A stretch of DNA of 15,650 bases from Pseudomonadota bacterium (GCA_021828745.1 JAJZDE010000022.1:1-15650), one strand, 5' to 3'; counted from the stretch's first letter, positions 1 to 7,490 are shown. Notes: a model not told the origin generated them from the letters alone. Translations and numbers: made by a program.

Positions 1-628
1 CAAGAGCCGGAATCTGGGGAACCCGAACGTGTCCGGCAACACGCTGGCTCAGCAAGTCTGTTCGGTATGTCACGGCAATATTGGAAACTCTGTCAACGGT
101 AATTCCGTCAACCCGACCTTCCCGAATCTGGCGGGTCAGCAGAAGGATTACCTCGTCGCTCAAATGACGGCGTTCCATGAAAAGACCCGGAAGGATCCCG
201 CTGCCCAGCAGATGATGTGGGGGATTGCCCGTAACTTCACGCCCAAGCAGATCGATGAGTTGGCCACGTTCTACTCTAACCAGAAACCTTTGCCTAACCC
301 CGCTCATGGCGATGCTGCCCTGATCGCCGAAGGTCAGAAGATTTTCAGCGAAGGGTTGTTGGACAAAGGCGTGCCTGCCTGTATGGGGTGTCACGGTTCC
401 AATGCTGAAGGCAATGGGGTGATCCCACGCCTGGCGGGACAACATGCCAACTATGTGTACAAACAGTTGAACGTGTTCAACCGCGACGCCAAGACCGCAG
501 ACGGCAAGGAAAGCGTGCCGGATTCCGAACTTGAACGGCCCACCGGCGGTGTGATGGAAATGGTGGCCAGCGGTCTGAGCGACCAACAAAAACGTGCCAT
601 GGCCGCCTACGTGCAGTCACTGCGCTAA
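1..628 (+). CDS. cytochrome c4-like dihaem cytochrome c (5'-partial)
   Basis: This is a periplasmic dihaem c-type cytochrome, probably an electron shuttle to a terminal oxidase or from an oxidised substrate. Two CXXCH haem-attachment motifs are visible: CSVCH (bases 59-73) and CMGCH (bases 380-394). They lie in two similar halves of about 100 residues each, which is the cytochrome c4 layout. Each half has a Met-containing segment before its last helix (QMMWGIA and GVMEMVASGLSDQQ) that could supply the axial ligand. The frame is open to the left edge (in frame from base 2), so the GTG at 29 is probably internal, and the real start with its signal peptide lies outside the window. The gene stops with TAA at 626-628 and is followed by a strong terminator, so it ends its transcription unit. 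The family call is confident; the exact redox partner cannot be told. Confidence 0.88.
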   Translation, partial: KSRNLGNPNVSGNTLAQQVCSVCHGNIGNSVNGNSVNPTFPNLAGQQKDYLVAQMTAFHEKTRKDPAAQQMMWGIARNFTPKQIDELATFYSNQKPLPNPAHGDAALIAEGQKIFSEGLLDKGVPACMGCHGSNAEGNGVIPRLAGQHANYVYKQLNVFNRDAKTADGKESVPDSELERPTGGVMEMVASGLSDQQKRAMAAYVQSLR

Positions 629-637
629 AATGTCACC

Positions 638-660
638 GCCCCCGCCTTGATGGAGGGGGC
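638..660 (+). other. GC-rich hairpin just after the cytochrome stop codon
   Basis: GCCCCC (638-643) pairs with GGGGGC (655-660) across an 11-base loop, ten bases after the stop codon. It is followed by A's rather than T's, so it is not a classical terminator. It may protect the mRNA 3' end or act with the terminator just downstream. Confidence 0.4.
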
Positions 661-676
661 AAAAAGGTTGTATCTT

Positions 677-704
677 TGCCCCGCTTCGGCGGGGCATTTT
701 TATT
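677..704 (+). terminator. Rho-independent terminator
   Basis: Stem GCCCCGC (678-684) with a TTCG tetraloop (685-688) and GCGGGGC (689-695), extended by a T-A pair (677/696), then TTTTTATT. A stable GC stem with a UUCG loop and a U-tract is a textbook intrinsic terminator. It closes the cytochrome transcription unit and separates it from the downstream operon. Confidence 0.9.
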
Positions 705-775
705 CACACATTTCACACCTATTATTATCCGTTTTACGCAGCCGCTCTTGATAAACGAGCCGCAGGAACCCCTCC

Positions 776-804
776 TTGAAGATATCTGGCCAATCAATTA
801 CCAT
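776..804 (+). promoter_or_regulatory. possible sigma-70 promoter of the DUF4143/NACHT operon
   Basis: TTGAAG (776-781) and TACCAT (799-804) are 17 bases apart. They match the -35 consensus at four of six positions and the -10 consensus at four of six. The -10 element lies inside the left arm of the palindrome at 797-832, so a protein bound there would block transcription. The expected RNA start would be close to the ATG, giving a very short leader or none. The match is weak and other placements are possible. Confidence 0.3.
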
Positions 805-832
805 TATGAGTAAATTAACTCATAATGGTAAT
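797..832. promoter_or_regulatory. 36-bp near-perfect palindrome over the DUF4143 gene start (putative operator)
   Basis: ATTACCATTATGAGT (797-811) is exactly the reverse complement of ACTCATAATGGTAAT (818-832). The six-base centre AAATTA is itself palindromic except for its outer pair (812/817). The right arm contains the ATG at 825-827, and the alternative ATG at 834 lies directly after it. No T-tract follows, so it is not a terminator. The size and position fit a dimer-binding operator for autoregulation. If transcribed, it could also form a hairpin that hides the first start codon. The regulator is unknown; the DUF4143 protein itself has a helix-turn-helix-like middle region and is one candidate. 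Confidence 0.7.
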
Positions 833-2087
833 CATGACCTCAAAACCTTATCAGCGTCAGGAAGTCAACACTCTGCTCGGTCGCCTTGCTGAGCCGCCTC
901 GTTTTCTGATTTTTATTGCCGGGCCACGCCAAGTTGGGAAGACTACGCTGGTCAGGAATGCGCTGGTCCAACAGCAGAAGACCTACCATTTCATTCCCGT
1001 AGACCAGCCGGACGCACCTCGCCTTCCCGGATTCATGTCTGCCGAAGAGGTGGCCTATAAGCAAGATGCCAGCCCGCCAGATGCCGCATGGCTGGTCAGC
1101 CAGTGGCAGCGCGCCCGGGCAGTGGCGAGGGATTCTGAAGAGGGGCATATCCTCGTTCTCGACGAAATTCAGAAAATCCCTCGCTGGTCGGAGGCGGTCA
1201 AAGGCTTGTGGGACGCAGACAGGGCCGAAGGGTTGAAGTTGCACATTGTCCTGCTCGGCTCCTCTCCTTTGTTGATGCAAAAGGGCATGACGGAAAGTTT
1301 GGCCGGTCGGTTTGAACTGATACGCGTCACCCACTGGTCGTTCCTCGAAATGCATGAAGCTTTCGACTACGATCTGGACGACTACCTTTACTTTGGTGGC
1401 TATCCCGGCAGTGCTCCCTATATTCGTGACGAGCCGCGCTGGCGCAACTATGTGCGCGGCAGCTTGATTGAGCCGAGTATCGAAAAAGACATCCTGATGA
1501 TGACGCGGGTGGACAAACCTGCGCTGCTCAAGCATCTGTTTCATCTTGGCTGTAATTATTCCGGGCAGATATTGTCTTATACCAAAATGCAGGGGCAACT
1601 TCAGGATGCCGGAAATACGGTAACTCTGGCGCACTACCTCGATCTGTTGGGCAATGCCGGCTTGATTTACGGCATACAGAAATTTGCCGGGCAAAAATAT
1701 CGGCAACGAGCCTCATCCCCCAAGTTGAATGTTCTCAACAATGCCTTGATGACTGCGGGGTCTGGATACACCAAGGCAGAAGCGAAAGCAGATCGAAGTT
1801 ATTGGGGCAGATTGGTGGAAAGTACGGTGGGGGCACATCTTTACAATACCGGACATCCTGACTGTCAACTCTACTACTGGCGCGAAGGTTCCAGAGAGGT
1901 CGATTTTGTAATTCAGGGAGGCAGGAAGTTGACCGTCATCGAGGTGAAAAGCGGCCCTGGTTCTGGATACGCCGAGGGTCTCGACGTATTCGCCGAAAGT
2001 TTCGGTAAGTGCCGCAAACTGCTGGTCGGTGAAGGCGGTATCCCGATTGCCGAATTCCTCTCCCATCCGGCGGAGCATTGGCTTTGA
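825..2087 (+). CDS. DUF4143-type AAA+ ATPase with C-terminal PD-(D/E)xK-like domain
   Basis: The protein (420 aa) has the usual length and layout of AAA+ ATPases carrying DUF4143. Residues 33-41 (GPRQVGKTT) are the Walker A motif, and ILVLDEIQ (109-116, with D113 and E114) is Walker B. The segment around 235-300 looks like the winged-helix part. The C-terminus holds the DUF4143 nuclease-like core, with D360 (EVDFVI) followed by E373-V-K375 (VIEVKSG), a PD-(D/E)xK arrangement. The biochemical role of this family is poorly known. Two starts are possible, ATG 825 and ATG 834; neither has a good Shine-Dalgarno site, and the first lies in the palindrome at 797-832, so a leaderless or short-leader mRNA is plausible. 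The stop codon overlaps the TTG start of the next gene, so the two are translated as a unit. The family call is confident; the function is open. Confidence 0.85.
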   Translation: MVIMTSKPYQRQEVNTLLGRLAEPPRFLIFIAGPRQVGKTTLVRNALVQQQKTYHFIPVDQPDAPRLPGFMSAEEVAYKQDASPPDAAWLVSQWQRARAVARDSEEGHILVLDEIQKIPRWSEAVKGLWDADRAEGLKLHIVLLGSSPLLMQKGMTESLAGRFELIRVTHWSFLEMHEAFDYDLDDYLYFGGYPGSAPYIRDEPRWRNYVRGSLIEPSIEKDILMMTRVDKPALLKHLFHLGCNYSGQILSYTKMQGQLQDAGNTVTLAHYLDLLGNAGLIYGIQKFAGQKYRQRASSPKLNVLNNALMTAGSGYTKAEAKADRSYWGRLVESTVGAHLYNTGHPDCQLYYWREGSREVDFVIQGGRKLTVIEVKSGPGSGYAEGLDVFAESFGKCRKLLVGEGGIPIAEFLSHPAEHWL

Positions 2088-5000
2088 GCAAACCCGACAA
2101 ACACTTTCTCGCTCGGCGCACCTGTACGCACAAGTGGATCAATGTGGAGGAACAGGAGAGTTGTCCGCTGGAACGTTTTCGAGATATGCCGGCCTATGTG
2201 CTGCTTGGTGATCCGGGTGCGGGCAAGACGGCATCCTTCAAAAGGGAGGCGGAGGAATCTGGCGGTAACTATATCCGGGCGCGTGACTTTGCTACTTTCG
2301 AACCCGGTACGGAATACCAGGGGAGTACCTTGTTTATTGACGGGTTGGACGAGATGCGCACCGATGGCAATGATGGGCGGACACCACTGGACCACATACG
2401 CAAGCGTCTTGATAGACTGGGGCGACCCAAATTCCGTCTTTCCTGTCGCGAGGCAGACTGGCTGGGGGCAAGCGATAGCGAAGCCTTGAAGCATGTATCG
2501 CCCAATGGTGAAATTATCGTACTGCATCTTGATCCCTTGAACGATGCCGATATTGCTGAAATTCTCAAACACAAATCCGGCGTTTCCGATCCTGCGGCAT
2601 TCAGGCGGCAGGCGAGGGAACACGGGTTGGATGAATTGTTGCGCAATCCGCAAACACTCAATCTTTTGGTGGATGCCGTGGGGGGCAAGGCGTGGCCGCA
2701 AAGTCGCTCGGAAATTTATACGATGGCATGCACCAAACTGGCAGGCGAAAAGAATTCGGAACACCGCCATGCAAAACGGGAGAAAGTGGTTTCAGAAGAA
2801 TCGCTACTCGACGCCGCCGGATACGTGTGTGCCATTCAGTTGTTGTCCGGCATTGCCGGTTACTCGCTGGATGAAGAGTCGGCAGATGCGCAGCACTGTT
2901 GCTGGAAGGAATTGAAAGAACATCACCTTCCGCTACTCACGGTGCTGAAAACCAACCTGTTCCAGAGTGACGGCGAAGATTTGCGTATTCCCGTCCACCG
3001 TAGCGTTGCCGAATTTTTGGGGGCACGATATATCGCCTCGCGCATTGAAAGCAAAGGCCTGCCATTTGGTCGTGTGCTTGCTTTGATGACCGGTGAGGAT
3101 GGGGGCATCGTTGCTGACCTGCGCGGACTTGGTGCATGGCTTTCGGTGCATTGCCGCAGCGGGCGGCACGCACTGATCGAACGCGATCCCGTGGGCGTAG
3201 TTCTGTACGGCGATGTACGCAATTTTCCGGCACAGGACAAACTGCAGGTGATCGAGGCATGGAAGCGCGAGGCACGACGCTATCCAGGGTTTGTTTCTGA
3301 ACGATGGTCGTCCTCATCCTCTAATGCAGCCATCGGTGCATTATGTACGAGGGATATGGAAACGACGCTCCGCGAAATACTCACATCGTCTTCGCGGGAA
3401 GAGGCCGAACAAGCGTTGCTGGATTCTGTGCTCGATGCAATTTGCTCCGGCGAGCGAATGCCATCGTTGGCTGATACCTTGGAGGGTATCGTGCGCGATG
3501 GAAGTTATTGGTCAACGGTACGCAATAGCGCCGTTGCTGCATTGCTGCATGTGGTGCCGGACGACCCTTCCAGGCTGTTGAAACTTGCACGGGATATACG
3601 CGCAGGCTTGGTGGAGGACATTGAACATGACTTGCTTGGGATGCTATTGAGTCACCTCTATCCAGGAACCATTTCCGCGTTGGAAATTTTCAACGATCTG
3701 CATCCCGGGAAGAGTGAGCACCCTACCGGTAGTTATTCAATGTTCTGGCGTTATGGGCTGCCAAAGGCAACAAAAAAAGGTGACCTGCCCCTATTGCTCG
3801 ACAAGTTGGCAGAGATACGGCCTGCATCGCAGAATATTCTGGAAGAACGCTGGACGAACCAGATGGCAGGCGAGTTGTTGATGCGGGGGTTGGAAGAGCA
3901 CGGAGACAACATCACTGTCGAACGTCTCTACCGATGGCTCGGCGTTGGGCTGGACAAATACGACCATCCCAGGCTTGACAGTAAATATACCGGGCGTATT
4001 TCTGCGTGGTTTGCCGGGCGATCCGAGCGCTACAAGGCTGTAATCGAACATGGCGCATCCCGATGTGAAGATCATGAAAATCCTTGGTCTTGCCTGAACC
4101 GTTGTGTGACGCGGTTATATGCCTCTACCGCGCCCGCCGATATTGGGGTGTGGTATTTGGAAAAGGCGGCGGCTGAGCGACATGCCGAGTTGTCCCGGTT
4201 TTATTTTGTCCGGTCCGTTCATTGGCTGAAGCAACGGGACGGGCAAGAGGAACTGACTGTTCCTGCATTGGAGTTTCTGGAGACCTGGACTGATGCGTAC
4301 CCAAAATTTCAGGAATGGCTCGAGCCTTTCATAACCTGTCCTGTCGGAGACTGGCAACAGGAACATGCGTTAGGCGAGCGCAAACGGAAGGTCGAGAGAC
4401 TGAAGCGCAAAAGTGAACTGCTTCAGTTTTACCGCAAGCATATTTCGGCCATACGTGGAGGCAGTGCAAACCCAAAAATTTTCCATGATCTGGCGCTTGC
4501 GTATGAAGGGTTGTTATTGGGTGAAGCGCAGGGTGAAACTCCACGTGATCGTCTCGAGAGTTTTCTGGCGGATGATGACGAACTGGTCGCGGCGGCCTAT
4601 TCGGGTTTCCGCCATGTGCTTGGTCGCACAGATTTACCTGACACCAGCGAAATCATTGATCTCGAACTCAAGGGGAAAATGCACTACATTCGCTCGGCCT
4701 GCTTGATTGGTATGGAGGCGTTATTTCAAGAGTGCCCGGATGAAGCACTACGGCTTCCGGATACCGTGCTGTCGCGGTTGCTGGTTTTTCGTTTGAGTCA
4801 TTCCGTCGGTGATGATCCGCCCTGGTTCTCCGCGCTGGTGCGAAAACGCCCCGCATTGGTAGCGGACGCAATACTGGCCTATGCCTTGCCGATGCTGCGT
4901 GCCAAGAAAGAGCACGTTTCCGGACTTTTTCAATTGGTTCACCATGAGGCTTATGCCGAAGTGGCGAGACTGACGTTACCGAAGTTATTAGAAAGTTTTC

Positions 5001-6160
5001 CCTTGCGCGCCAAAGCAAACCAGTTGGTAATTGTGCTCGATTCTCTATTGAAGGGAGCGCTGCATTATCTTGACCAGGAATTTCTTGCCGCGATGGTTGC
5101 ACGCAAACTCGAACTGAGTAGCATGGACGCAGCACAGCGCGTGTATTGGCTGGGCTGTGGCTTGTTGCTTGCGCCGGATGTTTATGAAGCGCCGCTGTTT
5201 CAATATGTCGGCAAGAGTGAGGTGCGCAGGGGCTATCTGGCGAATTTTATGCATGGCGATTTCGGAAGGCGTAGTTTGCCCGACTGGATATCCATCCCCA
5301 TATCTGTGCTGGCCCACCTGATCGAGTTGCTTGGGCCGGGTTGTTCAGATCAACCGTTTGGTGGAGTTGTTACTGCGGCCATGCGTATGTCAGACATGGT
5401 GCGTTCGTATATCAATACGTTGGGTGGCCATCCGGAAGAGGCCGCTACCTGCGAACTTGAACGTTTGATTTCCTTGTCTGGCTTATCGCATTGGCGCAAC
5501 GAACTTCGCGGTGCATTGCATAATCAGCGCATCGCCCGGCGCAGGGCTGCATTCCGCCGCTTGAGTGTCGCAGAGGTCAGTCGCACCCTTGCCAACCTCC
5601 AGCCTGCCTGTGCTGCCGACCTTGCTGCGTTGACATTCGATCACCTGTGCGACATCGCCCGAAAAATTCGCGATGGCAGCACCAATGAGTACAGACAGTA
5701 CTGGAGTTATGACAAAAGCAACAAGAAACTGGATGAACCCAAACCTGAAAATGACTGCCGTGATGCGCTGCTATCCGACCTGAAAATTCGGCTGTCTACC
5801 CTGGGCATTGATGCTGAACGGGAAGGAAATTATGCGGATGATAAACGTGCCGACATCAAGGTGCTATTTGGCGGCGCGAGCGGATTCAACGTCCCTGTTG
5901 AAATCAAGAAAGACACTCATGAGGATCTCTGGCGAGCGATCCACGAGCAATTGATTCTCAGGTATGTCCGCGATCCCGGCGCGGATGGACATGGCATTTA
6001 TCTTGTGTTCTGGTTCGGCGGAAAAGGGATGAAACCGCCTTCCGATGGAAAGAAACTCCATGGCGCCACGGAACTCGAAGAGCGATTGCGGCAAACTCTC
6101 ACACCGGAGGAAAGTCATCGCATCCGGATTTGTGTGATCGACTGTGCATTGCCCTCTTGA
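2084..6160 (+). CDS. large NACHT-like NTPase with C-terminal PD-(D/E)xK nuclease domain
   Basis: The protein (about 1358 aa) has an N-terminal STAND/NACHT-type NTPase: Walker A GDPGAGKT (residues 42-49), Walker B LFIDGLDEMR (83-92) with the NACHT-typical DGLDE signature, then PLNDADIAEIL and the PVHRSVAEFL segment seen near the end of such modules. Residues of roughly 350-1200 are mostly helical with HEAT-like character and match no domain I can name; this is the expected sensor region. The C-terminus (about 1225-1345) is a restriction-nuclease-like fold with D1257 (RADIKV) and E1273-I-K1275. I chose TTG 2084 because it overlaps the upstream stop as TTGA and has GGAG (2072-2075) eight bases ahead; TTG 2078 is only two bases from GGAG. 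The gene is in an operon with the DUF4143 ATPase. An anti-phage STAND nuclease is the best inference. Confidence 0.82.
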   Translation: MSKPDKHFLARRTCTHKWINVEEQESCPLERFRDMPAYVLLGDPGAGKTASFKREAEESGGNYIRARDFATFEPGTEYQGSTLFIDGLDEMRTDGNDGRTPLDHIRKRLDRLGRPKFRLSCREADWLGASDSEALKHVSPNGEIIVLHLDPLNDADIAEILKHKSGVSDPAAFRRQAREHGLDELLRNPQTLNLLVDAVGGKAWPQSRSEIYTMACTKLAGEKNSEHRHAKREKVVSEESLLDAAGYVCAIQLLSGIAGYSLDEESADAQHCCWKELKEHHLPLLTVLKTNLFQSDGEDLRIPVHRSVAEFLGARYIASRIESKGLPFGRVLALMTGEDGGIVADLRGLGAWLSVHCRSGRHALIERDPVGVVLYGDVRNFPAQDKLQVIEAWKREARRYPGFVSERWSSSSSNAAIGALCTRDMETTLREILTSSSREEAEQALLDSVLDAICSGERMPSLADTLEGIVRDGSYWSTVRNSAVAALLHVVPDDPSRLLKLARDIRAGLVEDIEHDLLGMLLSHLYPGTISALEIFNDLHPGKSEHPTGSYSMFWRYGLPKATKKGDLPLLLDKLAEIRPASQNILEERWTNQMAGELLMRGLEEHGDNITVERLYRWLGVGLDKYDHPRLDSKYTGRISAWFAGRSERYKAVIEHGASRCEDHENPWSCLNRCVTRLYASTAPADIGVWYLEKAAAERHAELSRFYFVRSVHWLKQRDGQEELTVPALEFLETWTDAYPKFQEWLEPFITCPVGDWQQEHALGERKRKVERLKRKSELLQFYRKHISAIRGGSANPKIFHDLALAYEGLLLGEAQGETPRDRLESFLADDDELVAAAYSGFRHVLGRTDLPDTSEIIDLELKGKMHYIRSACLIGMEALFQECPDEALRLPDTVLSRLLVFRLSHSVGDDPPWFSALVRKRPALVADAILAYALPMLRAKKEHVSGLFQLVHHEAYAEVARLTLPKLLESFPLRAKANQLVIVLDSLLKGALHYLDQEFLAAMVARKLELSSMDAAQRVYWLGCGLLLAPDVYEAPLFQYVGKSEVRRGYLANFMHGDFGRRSLPDWISIPISVLAHLIELLGPGCSDQPFGGVVTAAMRMSDMVRSYINTLGGHPEEAATCELERLISLSGLSHWRNELRGALHNQRIARRRAAFRRLSVAEVSRTLANLQPACAADLAALTFDHLCDIARKIRDGSTNEYRQYWSYDKSNKKLDEPKPENDCRDALLSDLKIRLSTLGIDAEREGNYADDKRADIKVLFGGASGFNVPVEIKKDTHEDLWRAIHEQLILRYVRDPGADGHGIYLVFWFGGKGMKPPSDGKKLHGATELEERLRQTLTPEESHRIRICVIDCALPS

Positions 6161-6223
6161 CTGGGCCGGAAGGTCACCAGGGGTGAGAAAGGCATTCCTG
6201 TTGAAATTCCCACCCCATACACC
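6037..6223 (+). repeat. direct repeat copy 1 (3' end of the NACHT-nuclease gene plus 63 bp downstream)
   Basis: This segment covers the last 41 codons of the large gene, its stop, and 63 bases of noncoding DNA. It recurs in the same orientation at 7306-7490 with nine substitutions and one 2-base indel (about 95% identity). Because homology runs past the stop codon, the event duplicated DNA rather than conserving a protein. The two copies flank vapBC and a possible IS remnant. Confidence 0.92.
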
Positions 6224-6279
6224 TCTTATAATGCCTGACAACCCATCAAACAAGCGGTTCTCGGACAGTCGTCCACCTT

Positions 6280-6307
6280 GGCCGACTCATGATCATTGGG
6301 GTCGGCC
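6280..6307. other. inverted repeat between convergent genes, possible bidirectional terminator
   Basis: GGCCGAC (6280-6286) pairs exactly with GTCGGCC (6301-6307) across a 14-base loop, between the end of the large plus-strand gene and the end of vapC. The location suits a shared terminator, but no T-tract follows on either strand, so the call is tentative. Confidence 0.3.
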
Positions 6308-6323
6308 TAACAACAGAGGTTGG

Positions 6324-6728
6324 CTATCTTTCCAGCCAGTTCTCTACATTGAGGTCACGGATGCGGCTGAATTCGCGTGTATTGTCTGTCACTAGCGTGA
6401 GGCCGAGTGCATAGGCGTGCGCGGCGATCAGCAAATCGTTCATGCCGATAGGCTGGCCAGCTGCTTCCAGTTCAGCGCGGATGCCGCCATATTCGGCGTC
6501 AGCCGGAATATCCAGCGGCAGCACCGGGATCGTTTCAAGGATGCCCTTCACCTTGGTGAGCAGTTTGGACGAACCCTTCTTTGCGCAGCCATAGCGCAGT
6601 TCGGCTGCGACGATGATGCTGGTGAAAATCTCCTTCGGCCCGACTTGCTCAATGCGACGTGCTGCGGGCCCGTCCGGGTTACGGATCACATCGCTGATAA
6701 TGTTTGTATCCAGCAGATATCCGCTCAA
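6324..6728 (-). CDS. vapC: VapC-type PIN-domain ribonuclease toxin
   Basis: The protein (134 aa) is a PIN-domain endoribonuclease, the toxin of a type II toxin-antitoxin pair. Known family members cut tRNA or rRNA when freed from their antitoxin. The acidic active-site residues are present: D7 in YLLDTN, E43 in AAELRYG, D98 in MNDLLIAAHA and D115 in LVTDN. Length and order are normal, so the toxin looks intact. Translation starts at TTG (6728-6726), which overlaps the antitoxin stop codon as TTGA; GGAGG (6740-6736) lies seven bases upstream. The overlap couples toxin synthesis to antitoxin synthesis. The target RNA cannot be told from the sequence. Confidence 0.93.
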   Translation of the reverse strand: MSGYLLDTNIISDVIRNPDGPAARRIEQVGPKEIFTSIIVAAELRYGCAKKGSSKLLTKVKGILETIPVLPLDIPADAEYGGIRAELEAAGQPIGMNDLLIAAHAYALGLTLVTDNTREFSRIRDLNVENWLER

Positions 6729-6997
6729 AATATGTCCTCCGGCTGGGAAGGCATGTCCTCAATGGCCGGGAACTGATCTTCTGGTCCAAGTGGTGCCTCC
6801 TTCCTCCACTCGGCCAGCAGTTCGACGATGTTCGTTGGCCGGGTCACTGGCTCAATGATGAGTTTGCTGCCTTCGCGGTGGATCATCACACGATCCCCCG
6901 GCAGCTCGAACTCCACAGGAATCCGCACCGCTTGGCTACGGTTGTTGCGAAACAACTTGGCTTCCTTGGGTCTGGATGGCGTCGATATGATAGGCAC
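6725..6997 (-). CDS. vapB: VapB-type antitoxin, AbrB/SpoVT fold
   Basis: The protein (90 aa) has an AbrB/SpoVT-type swapped-hairpin DNA-binding domain at about residues 10-52 (AKLFRNNRSQAVRIP through KLIIEPV). An acidic C-terminal tail follows and would wrap the toxin's active site. In this family the antitoxin also represses its own operon, alone or with the toxin. I use GTG 6997: GGAG (7010-7007) lies nine bases upstream, and an in-frame TAG at 7012-7010 rules out a longer form. An ATG at 7002 is in a different frame. Direct repeats just upstream (7014-7036) are plausible operator half-sites. Confidence 0.92.
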   Translation of the reverse strand: MPIISTPSRPKEAKLFRNNRSQAVRIPVEFELPGDRVMIHREGSKLIIEPVTRPTNIVELLAEWRKEAPLGPEDQFPAIEDMPSQPEDIF

Positions 6998-7013
6998 GTC
7001 ATTATTCTCCTAT

Positions 7014-7036
7014 GTATATGCCAAATTGTATATGCC
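7014..7036 (-). promoter_or_regulatory. direct repeats upstream of vapB, putative operator/promoter
   Basis: GTATATGCC occurs at 7014-7022 and again at 7028-7036, a 14-base period, directly upstream of the vapB Shine-Dalgarno site. Read on the minus strand the AT-rich copies (GGCATATAC) could also supply a -10 element. Repeated sites at this place fit binding by the VapB or VapBC complex. A promoter cannot be assigned firmly. Confidence 0.45.
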
Positions 7037-7078
7037 TTATTGCAGCGTGTCAATCTGGTGGGCGAGACTTCATATCTG

Positions 7079-7282
7079 TGAAGTGGACCCCTGTGTCAAG
7101 ACAGTTCTCGCATGAGTTTAAGTTTTTCATCTGACCCATGTTGCCATGGCCGGTCGGCGCTGCCCCGTTGATGCCTTTTTTTCCTGATCCTTCAGTTGCC
7201 CGAATGAACCACCAGATGCAGACGTTAGCGAGGTGTCGTACCTCTCGCCCCATGTGGGTGCGCAAGGCGTGTGGGCACTTCA
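7079..7282. mobile_element. possible small insertion-sequence or MITE-like remnant
   Basis: A 204-bp block without a recognisable gene begins TGAAGTG (7079-7085) and ends CACTTCA (7276-7282), a perfect 7-bp terminal inverted repeat. The left end continues as GACCCC and then AGACA, the general style of IS3-family ends (TG, then CCCC, then GACA). A small hairpin lies inside (GAGGT 7230-7234 / ACCTC 7240-7244). No target-site duplication is evident and no transposase fragment is recognised, so the identity is tentative. It abuts the duplicated gene fragment. Confidence 0.3.
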
Positions 7283-7305
7283 GTCCTTACCGTTTCCCGC
7301 CAACT

Positions 7306-7490
7306 GCCTTCCGATGGAAAGAAACTCCATGGCGCCACGGAACTCGAAGAGTGATTGCGGCAAACTCTCCCACTGGAGGAAAGTCATCGCATCCAGATTT
7401 GTGTGGTTGATTGTGCATTGCCCTCTTGACTGGGCTGGAAGGTCACCAAGGGTGAGAAAGGCATTCCTGTTGAAATTCCCCCCATACACC
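7306..7490 (+). pseudogene. decayed second copy of the NACHT-nuclease gene 3' end
   Basis: This segment is about 95% identical to 6037-6223 in the same orientation. In the frame of the large gene, a CGA arginine codon has become a TGA stop (7352-7354). Five of the seven coding substitutions change residues or create that stop, which suggests no selection on the protein. The original stop is kept at 7427-7429 and homology continues 61 bp beyond it. Everything upstream of 7302-7306 is unrelated to the large gene. It is either what remains of a second full gene or the result of a segmental duplication whose middle was replaced by vapBC and other DNA. Confidence 0.9.

Noticed and set aside
840..1706. 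Long minus-strand reading frame antisense to the DUF4143 ATPase gene
   Set aside because: The plus strand carries clear Walker A/B and nuclease motifs; the antisense frame has no recognisable domain and follows from codon bias.
1913..2770. Long minus-strand frame across the junction of the two operon genes
   Set aside because: It is antisense to the well-supported NACHT motif region and the DUF4143 C-terminus, with no protein-family features.
6161..6323. tRNA or small RNA gene between the large gene and vapC
   Set aside because: No cloverleaf or CCA end is visible; the segment is explained by the duplicated tail and one inverted repeat.
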